8,181 bases of DNA from assembly GCA_014874235.1 (NCBI GenBank), contig JACWAC010000052.1:1-8181 (forward strand), given 5' to 3'. Below are positions 5,406 through 8,181 of the stretch, piece by piece. A program made the position numbers and the translations under genes. The notes below the pieces were generated by a model that was given only the letters and a program-made list of their open reading frames with translations, had not been told where the DNA came from and searched no databases. Source of the stretch: Thermoplasmatales archaeon (GTDB lineage Archaea; Thermoplasmatota; Thermoplasmata; Thermoplasmatales; GCA-001856825). Each line of letters opens with the position of its first letter. Within the stretch, counting starts at the first letter, position 1.

Positions 5406-6344
5406 TCAATGCGGAATTACTTCCTTGATAACTCTCAGAGGGTTATCCCAGAGTACCTGCTTGGAGTGGGAACCGAGCATGCCAGCCAGATCGGCGATCT
5501 TTGACACATTTTCGAAGCCTCTAGGTGTTTCATCAACTCCCAAGAAGTCACTACCAAGGGCAACGTGATCCCATCCAAAATTCTCACCGACATACTCAAT
5601 GTGCTTCGCTAGATCGTTGATAGAAGGATCCTTGCTGAGCGTAGGTCTTATGCCAGTAATGCCTACCACTCCACCCGTCTTTGCTATGGCTTCAATACTG
5701 TCGTCGTCTAGGTTCCTTGCATGGTCGTGAACACTCTTGACATTTCCATGTGACGAAATAACCGGCTTTTTCGAAGCTGAGCATGTGTCCAGAATCGTAT
5801 TTCTGCTCGAGTGCGCCAAATCCACGATTATGTTCTGTTCATTCGCGATATTAACCAGTTCTTCGCCAAAACCAGTGAGTCCATAGTCCTTCTTTGACAT
5901 GGCTGCAGCAGCAAATTTTGTATCGTAATTCCAAGTGAGCCCGATGCACCTCAATCCGAGATCTCTCAGTAGAAAGAGATCATATGGATCTCTTAGACAG
6001 TCTGTGCCTTCAAGGCTGAGAAGAATCTTGATTCCATCTTTCATAATGCCTGATTGATTCAGCAGTATAGATATGAGCCCCTTTCTTTCAATATGCTTGT
6101 AGAATTTCAGCTGTTCCATCAGGTCTTCCCACACTGCAACTGTTGCCATAGAACGCTTCCCGTAAAGTTTTGTGAGTTCTTCTGCCCTGTCATTTACGAC
6201 AGATATGTGCGGAAAGCTAACTCCAAATATGATTGCATCTTCATATTTTCTGATTGCGTCTAGACTTGACTGTTCTGTCGAAGAAACTATGTCCGCCCTT
6301 TGAGAAGTAATTCCCATATCCTGATGTAGATCTACAAATTTCAT
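5406..6344 (-). CDS. Membrane dipeptidase-like zinc hydrolase (peptidase family M19)
   Basis: The product is 312 residues from the ATG at 6344, close to the usual 310-370 of M19 (renal dipeptidase) enzymes. These metal-dependent TIM-barrel hydrolases cleave dipeptides, often with broad or D-residue specificity. Expected metal ligands are present: D-L-H-Q-D (5-9, His7 and Asp9), L-S-L-E-G-T-D (109-115, bridging Glu112), L-A-H-S-S (176-180, His178) and I-S-S-H-G-N (196-201, His199). H-A-R-N (208-211) and L-G-S-D-F-L-G (263-269, Asp266) are further family signatures. There is no signal peptide, so it should be cytoplasmic. A TTG at 6362 would add six residues, but a TATA-like TTAAATAC at 6365-6372 lies about 25 nt before the ATG, favouring a leaderless start there. 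It converges with the polymerase cluster; peptide recycling is the likely role, with substrate unknown. Confidence 0.9.
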   Translation of the reverse strand: MKFVDLHQDMGITSQRADIVSSTEQSSLDAIRKYEDAIIFGVSFPHISVVNDRAEELTKLYGKRSMATVAVWEDLMEQLKFYKHIERKGLISILLNQSGIMKDGIKILLSLEGTDCLRDPYDLFLLRDLGLRCIGLTWNYDTKFAAAAMSKKDYGLTGFGEELVNIANEQNIIVDLAHSSRNTILDTCSASKKPVISSHGNVKSVHDHARNLDDDSIEAIAKTGGVVGITGIRPTLSKDPSINDLAKHIEYVGENFGWDHVALGSDFLGVDETPRGFENVSKIADLAGMLGSHSKQVLWDNPLRVIKEVIPH

Positions 6345-6364
6345 AATTCTTAAGGGAGGCAAGC

Positions 6365-6372
6365 GTATTTAA
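6365..6372 (-). promoter_or_regulatory. TATA-like element of the dipeptidase gene (leaderless)
   Basis: The minus strand reads TTAAATAC, centred about 25 nt before the ATG at 6344. This spacing places transcription initiation at the start codon. It decides the start against the TTG at 6362, which lies too close to the element to be transcribed from it. Confidence 0.5.
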
Positions 6373-6423
6373 CGTTTCTTACTGGAACCCAGCCTGCGGA
6401 AAGAGCGTTAAGCGAGATGACAG

Positions 6424-6438
6424 GAATTTTTAAAATTC
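6424..6438. repeat. A/T-rich 15-bp palindrome over the PUA gene stop codon
   Basis: GAATTTTTAAAATTC has 7-bp arms around a central T and includes the end of the PUA-protein reading frame (TGA at 6439-6437). It sits about 50 bp upstream of the dipeptidase promoter element. It could be a regulator site for that promoter or part of a 3' end. It may also be a chance A/T palindrome. Confidence 0.25.
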
Positions 6439-6865
6439 ACCCATAGAGTTCGTACACCCTTAGGTAAGACCCCTTCTTCTTACTCTGAATGTCAGCCTCT
6501 TCAGATTCCACCGTTGCCGAGCCAACCTGTCTTCCTGTCATATCTTCCAAAATGCAAGTTGAACCTTTTCTTAGGGTGCCAAATATGTTCTTTATACCTG
6601 CGGAATAAAGGTTTGCACCATTTTTAATTCCGATATAGGCTCCCTGATCTATGACTACTCTTGGGAAATCTTTTGACTTCATGATCTTAAGAGTTGGAAG
6701 CCATTTATCTTGATATTTAACCAGTATCGGTGTTGAACCGTCGTAGATTAAAACGTGATCATTTTCCTCTATTTCCAGGGTCTTGGATTCTACGAGTATT
6801 CCAAAACTATCCAAAAGACCTTTGTATTCCTTGGTTTCTCTCTTGGAAAGAAAATGCCTTTTCAC
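6437..6865 (-). CDS. Archaeal PUA-domain RNA-binding protein (MCT-1/Tma20-like)
   Basis: The product is 142 residues from a GTG at 6865. The N-terminal pre-PUA domain begins VKRHFLSKRE, read as Met-KRHFLSKRE, typical of this family. The PUA domain follows: P-R-V-V-I-D-Q-G-A (68-76), G-A-N-L-Y-S-A-G-I (83-91) and a C-terminal strand pattern with G-R-Q-V-G-S-A (111-117) and Y-L-R-V-Y-E-L-Y-G (134-142). PUA domains bind structured RNA; the eukaryotic relative MCT-1 acts with DENR at the ribosome, so a translation role is likely but inferred. The frame is open to a TTG at 6904, but the TATA-like AATATTTATAG lies downstream of that codon and 28 nt before the GTG. The GTG is therefore the better, leaderless start. 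The gene has its own promoter and is only loosely linked to purA upstream. Confidence 0.87.
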   Translation of the reverse strand: MKRHFLSKRETKEYKGLLDSFGILVESKTLEIEENDHVLIYDGSTPILVKYQDKWLPTLKIMKSKDFPRVVIDQGAYIGIKNGANLYSAGIKNIFGTLRKGSTCILEDMTGRQVGSATVESEEADIQSKKKGSYLRVYELYG

Positions 6866-6887
6866 CGAATAATGATTGATGTTTTGG

Positions 6888-6898
6888 CTATAAATATT
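6888..6898 (-). promoter_or_regulatory. TATA element of the PUA-protein gene (leaderless)
   Basis: The minus strand reads AATATTTATAG, centred about 28 nt before the GTG at 6865. It rules out the upstream TTG at 6904 as the start and shows this gene is transcribed separately from purA, whose stop is about 60 bp further upstream. Confidence 0.55.
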
Positions 6899-6961
6899 GC
6901 GCAATCCGGTTTTCGGTAATACGTTGGCGGTCAGGAATTATAACTGAGAGGTTAATAACCC

Positions 6962-8173
6962 TTAAAGTGCAACATTCCCTTTAAGTTCGATCGCATCACG
7001 CTTCTCTCCAATTCCTACCAATACGATTGGAACTTTCAGTTCGTTCTCGATGAACTCAATATACTCATGCAGTTTGCTTGGATCCTCTCCCCATGGCCTA
7101 AAGGATTCGTAGTGAATTTTGTCAGGAACTTTCGAAGGTTCGAATTCTTTCATTTCTGTTCCGTTAGATTCGTATGACACCGCAACTTGTACGCTGTTCA
7201 TCTTTCCTAGTACGTCTACCTTCGTAAGCGCGATGTAGTCAAGTGAATTTAGCTTGACTGCTCTTCTCAGCATTGGGATGTCCAGGTGCCCAACTCTTCT
7301 CGGTCTTCCAGTGGTCGAGCCAAACTCATTACCGAGTGTCCTGAGCTTATCAGCTTCTGCGCCTGACATCTCGGTGGGGAAAATGCCTTCACCGACCCGA
7401 GTTGTATATGCCTTTGCGACCCCCATAAATCTGCTGAAATATTTTGGAGAGAGACCCGTTCCAACTGTGACCCCCCCAGAAGTTGTATAAGAAGAAGTAA
7501 CAAAGGGATAGGTTCCGGAGTCGATGTCTATAAATGTACCATTTGCCGTTTCGAAAAGAGCTCTTTTGCCGGCATCCAGCTCTTCCTCGAGGTATGCTCT
7601 AGTGTCCGTAATGTAGCTCTTTATTTTCTCATAATCTGCCAATAGGTTCTCGATGTATTTGCCGTCTAAGGGTATCTGGTATATTTTGCTCATGAGCGAA
7701 AGGCGCTCTCTAAGGTCATTCAGATCATTGAAATCCACAAGTCTGATGCCGTATCGTCCGAATCTGGATTCGTAAGCAGGACCAATTCCCTTGAGAGTCG
7801 TGCCAATCTTACCTGCACCCCTCAATTGCTCGAGGTAAATGTCTCGCTTAAAGTGCATGTCAGTAACGATGTGTGCTAGGTCCGATATTTTTAGGTCAAA
7901 ATTACCTCTGAATCCCTTCAACAATTCAATTTCCTCGACAAGTCTTCTGAGGTTGAGAACGACACCCTTAGCTATTACGACGGTCTTCGATCTCAGAAAT
8001 CCTGCAGGAACCAAGTGGTACTTTATCGTCTTGTCATCAATTACAACCGTATGGCCCGCGTTTTCCCCACCATTGAATCTCACGGTGATGTCAAAATCTG
8101 AAGAAAGATAGTCTATTATCTTCCCCTTACCCTCATCTCCAAACTGGCAACCAACCAAAGTCAAGGTCTCCAT
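6962..8173 (-). CDS. purA: Adenylosuccinate synthetase
   Basis: The product is 403 residues, a little shorter than the bacterial 430. It joins IMP and aspartate with GTP hydrolysis to form adenylosuccinate, the first committed step to AMP, in the cytoplasm. The P-loop reads G-C-Q-F-G-D-E-G-K-G-K (8-18). Catalytic Asp13 and His41 (in G-G-E-N-A-G-H-T, 35-42) keep the same numbers as in the E. coli enzyme. I-G-T-T-L-K-G-I-G-P-A-Y (123-134), I-D-S-G-T-Y-P-F-V-T-S-S (217-228), V-G-E-G-I-F-P-T-E (260-268), T-T-G-R-P-R-R (287-293) and the guanine-binding T-K-V-D (317-320) follow in family order. Differences from the usual pattern are Phe11 for Trp, E-T-A-N-G (208-212) for E-G-A-Q-G, and P-W-G for P-G-W near residue 361. 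ATG at 8173 has a partial Shine-Dalgarno (AGGT, 8178-8181) at the very edge, so upstream signals are cut off. Confidence 0.96.
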   Translation of the reverse strand: METLTLVGCQFGDEGKGKIIDYLSSDFDITVRFNGGENAGHTVVIDDKTIKYHLVPAGFLRSKTVVIAKGVVLNLRRLVEEIELLKGFRGNFDLKISDLAHIVTDMHFKRDIYLEQLRGAGKIGTTLKGIGPAYESRFGRYGIRLVDFNDLNDLRERLSLMSKIYQIPLDGKYIENLLADYEKIKSYITDTRAYLEEELDAGKRALFETANGTFIDIDSGTYPFVTSSYTTSGGVTVGTGLSPKYFSRFMGVAKAYTTRVGEGIFPTEMSGAEADKLRTLGNEFGSTTGRPRRVGHLDIPMLRRAVKLNSLDYIALTKVDVLGKMNSVQVAVSYESNGTEMKEFEPSKVPDKIHYESFRPWGEDPSKLHEYIEFIENELKVPIVLVGIGEKRDAIELKGNVAL

Positions 8174-8181
8174 TCGAACCT

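Noticed and set aside
6950..6960. GGTTAATAACC palindrome just after the purA stop
   Set aside because: It is only 11 bp, A/T-rich and without a following T-run on the minus strand, so it is too weak to call a terminator.

Overview
This window looks like a chromosomal segment of a Thermoplasmata-like euryarchaeon. Several genes have an A/T-rich TATA-like element about 24-29 nt before the start codon, which implies leaderless mRNAs. The one clear leader (glutamate dehydrogenase) carries an AGGTGA Shine-Dalgarno, and a T-rich tract replaces a bacterial hairpin terminator. Gene content is also archaeal: a PolB2-type DNA polymerase and an MCT-1-like PUA protein. Arg is written mostly AGA/AGG and Ile often ATA. 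The lineage is an inference; no rRNA or other marker is present.

Layout. Bases 1-232 (-) hold the N-terminus of spermidine synthase, cut by the window edge. Divergent from it, 367-1644 (+) is a 425-aa glutamate dehydrogenase, with a tandem 10-bp repeat in the shared upstream region and a T-rich terminator behind it. A YycN-like GNAT acetyltransferase (1839-2306, -) faces it and shares a divergent promoter region with a tightly overlapping + strand cluster of four genes (about 2422-5326). These encode a degenerate RecA-like protein, a 65-74 aa helical protein, a PolB2-type B-family polymerase and a DUF1805 protein. On the - strand follow an M19 dipeptidase (5406-6344), a PUA-domain RNA-binding protein (6437-6865) and adenylosuccinate synthetase (6962-8173).

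The most interesting part is the four-gene cluster. The polymerase has lost the ExoI acidic pair, and motif C has changed from Y-x-D-T-D to H-G-I-V-D. It keeps the motif A Asp and the second motif C Asp, which are the two metal ligands of active B-family polymerases. Its RecA-like partner has no Walker A loop. Overlapping reading frames suggest translational coupling and a joint complex. PolB2 polymerases and their association with RecA-like genes are, as far as I recall, already noted in archaea, so the cluster is not wholly new. The small middle protein and the trailing DUF1805 gene are the less explained parts.

The other genes are housekeeping: polyamine synthesis, glutamate/ammonia metabolism, AMP synthesis, peptide turnover and translation-linked RNA binding. 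No tRNA, rRNA, CRISPR array, insertion sequence or attachment site was seen. All gene-free stretches are under 200 bases.
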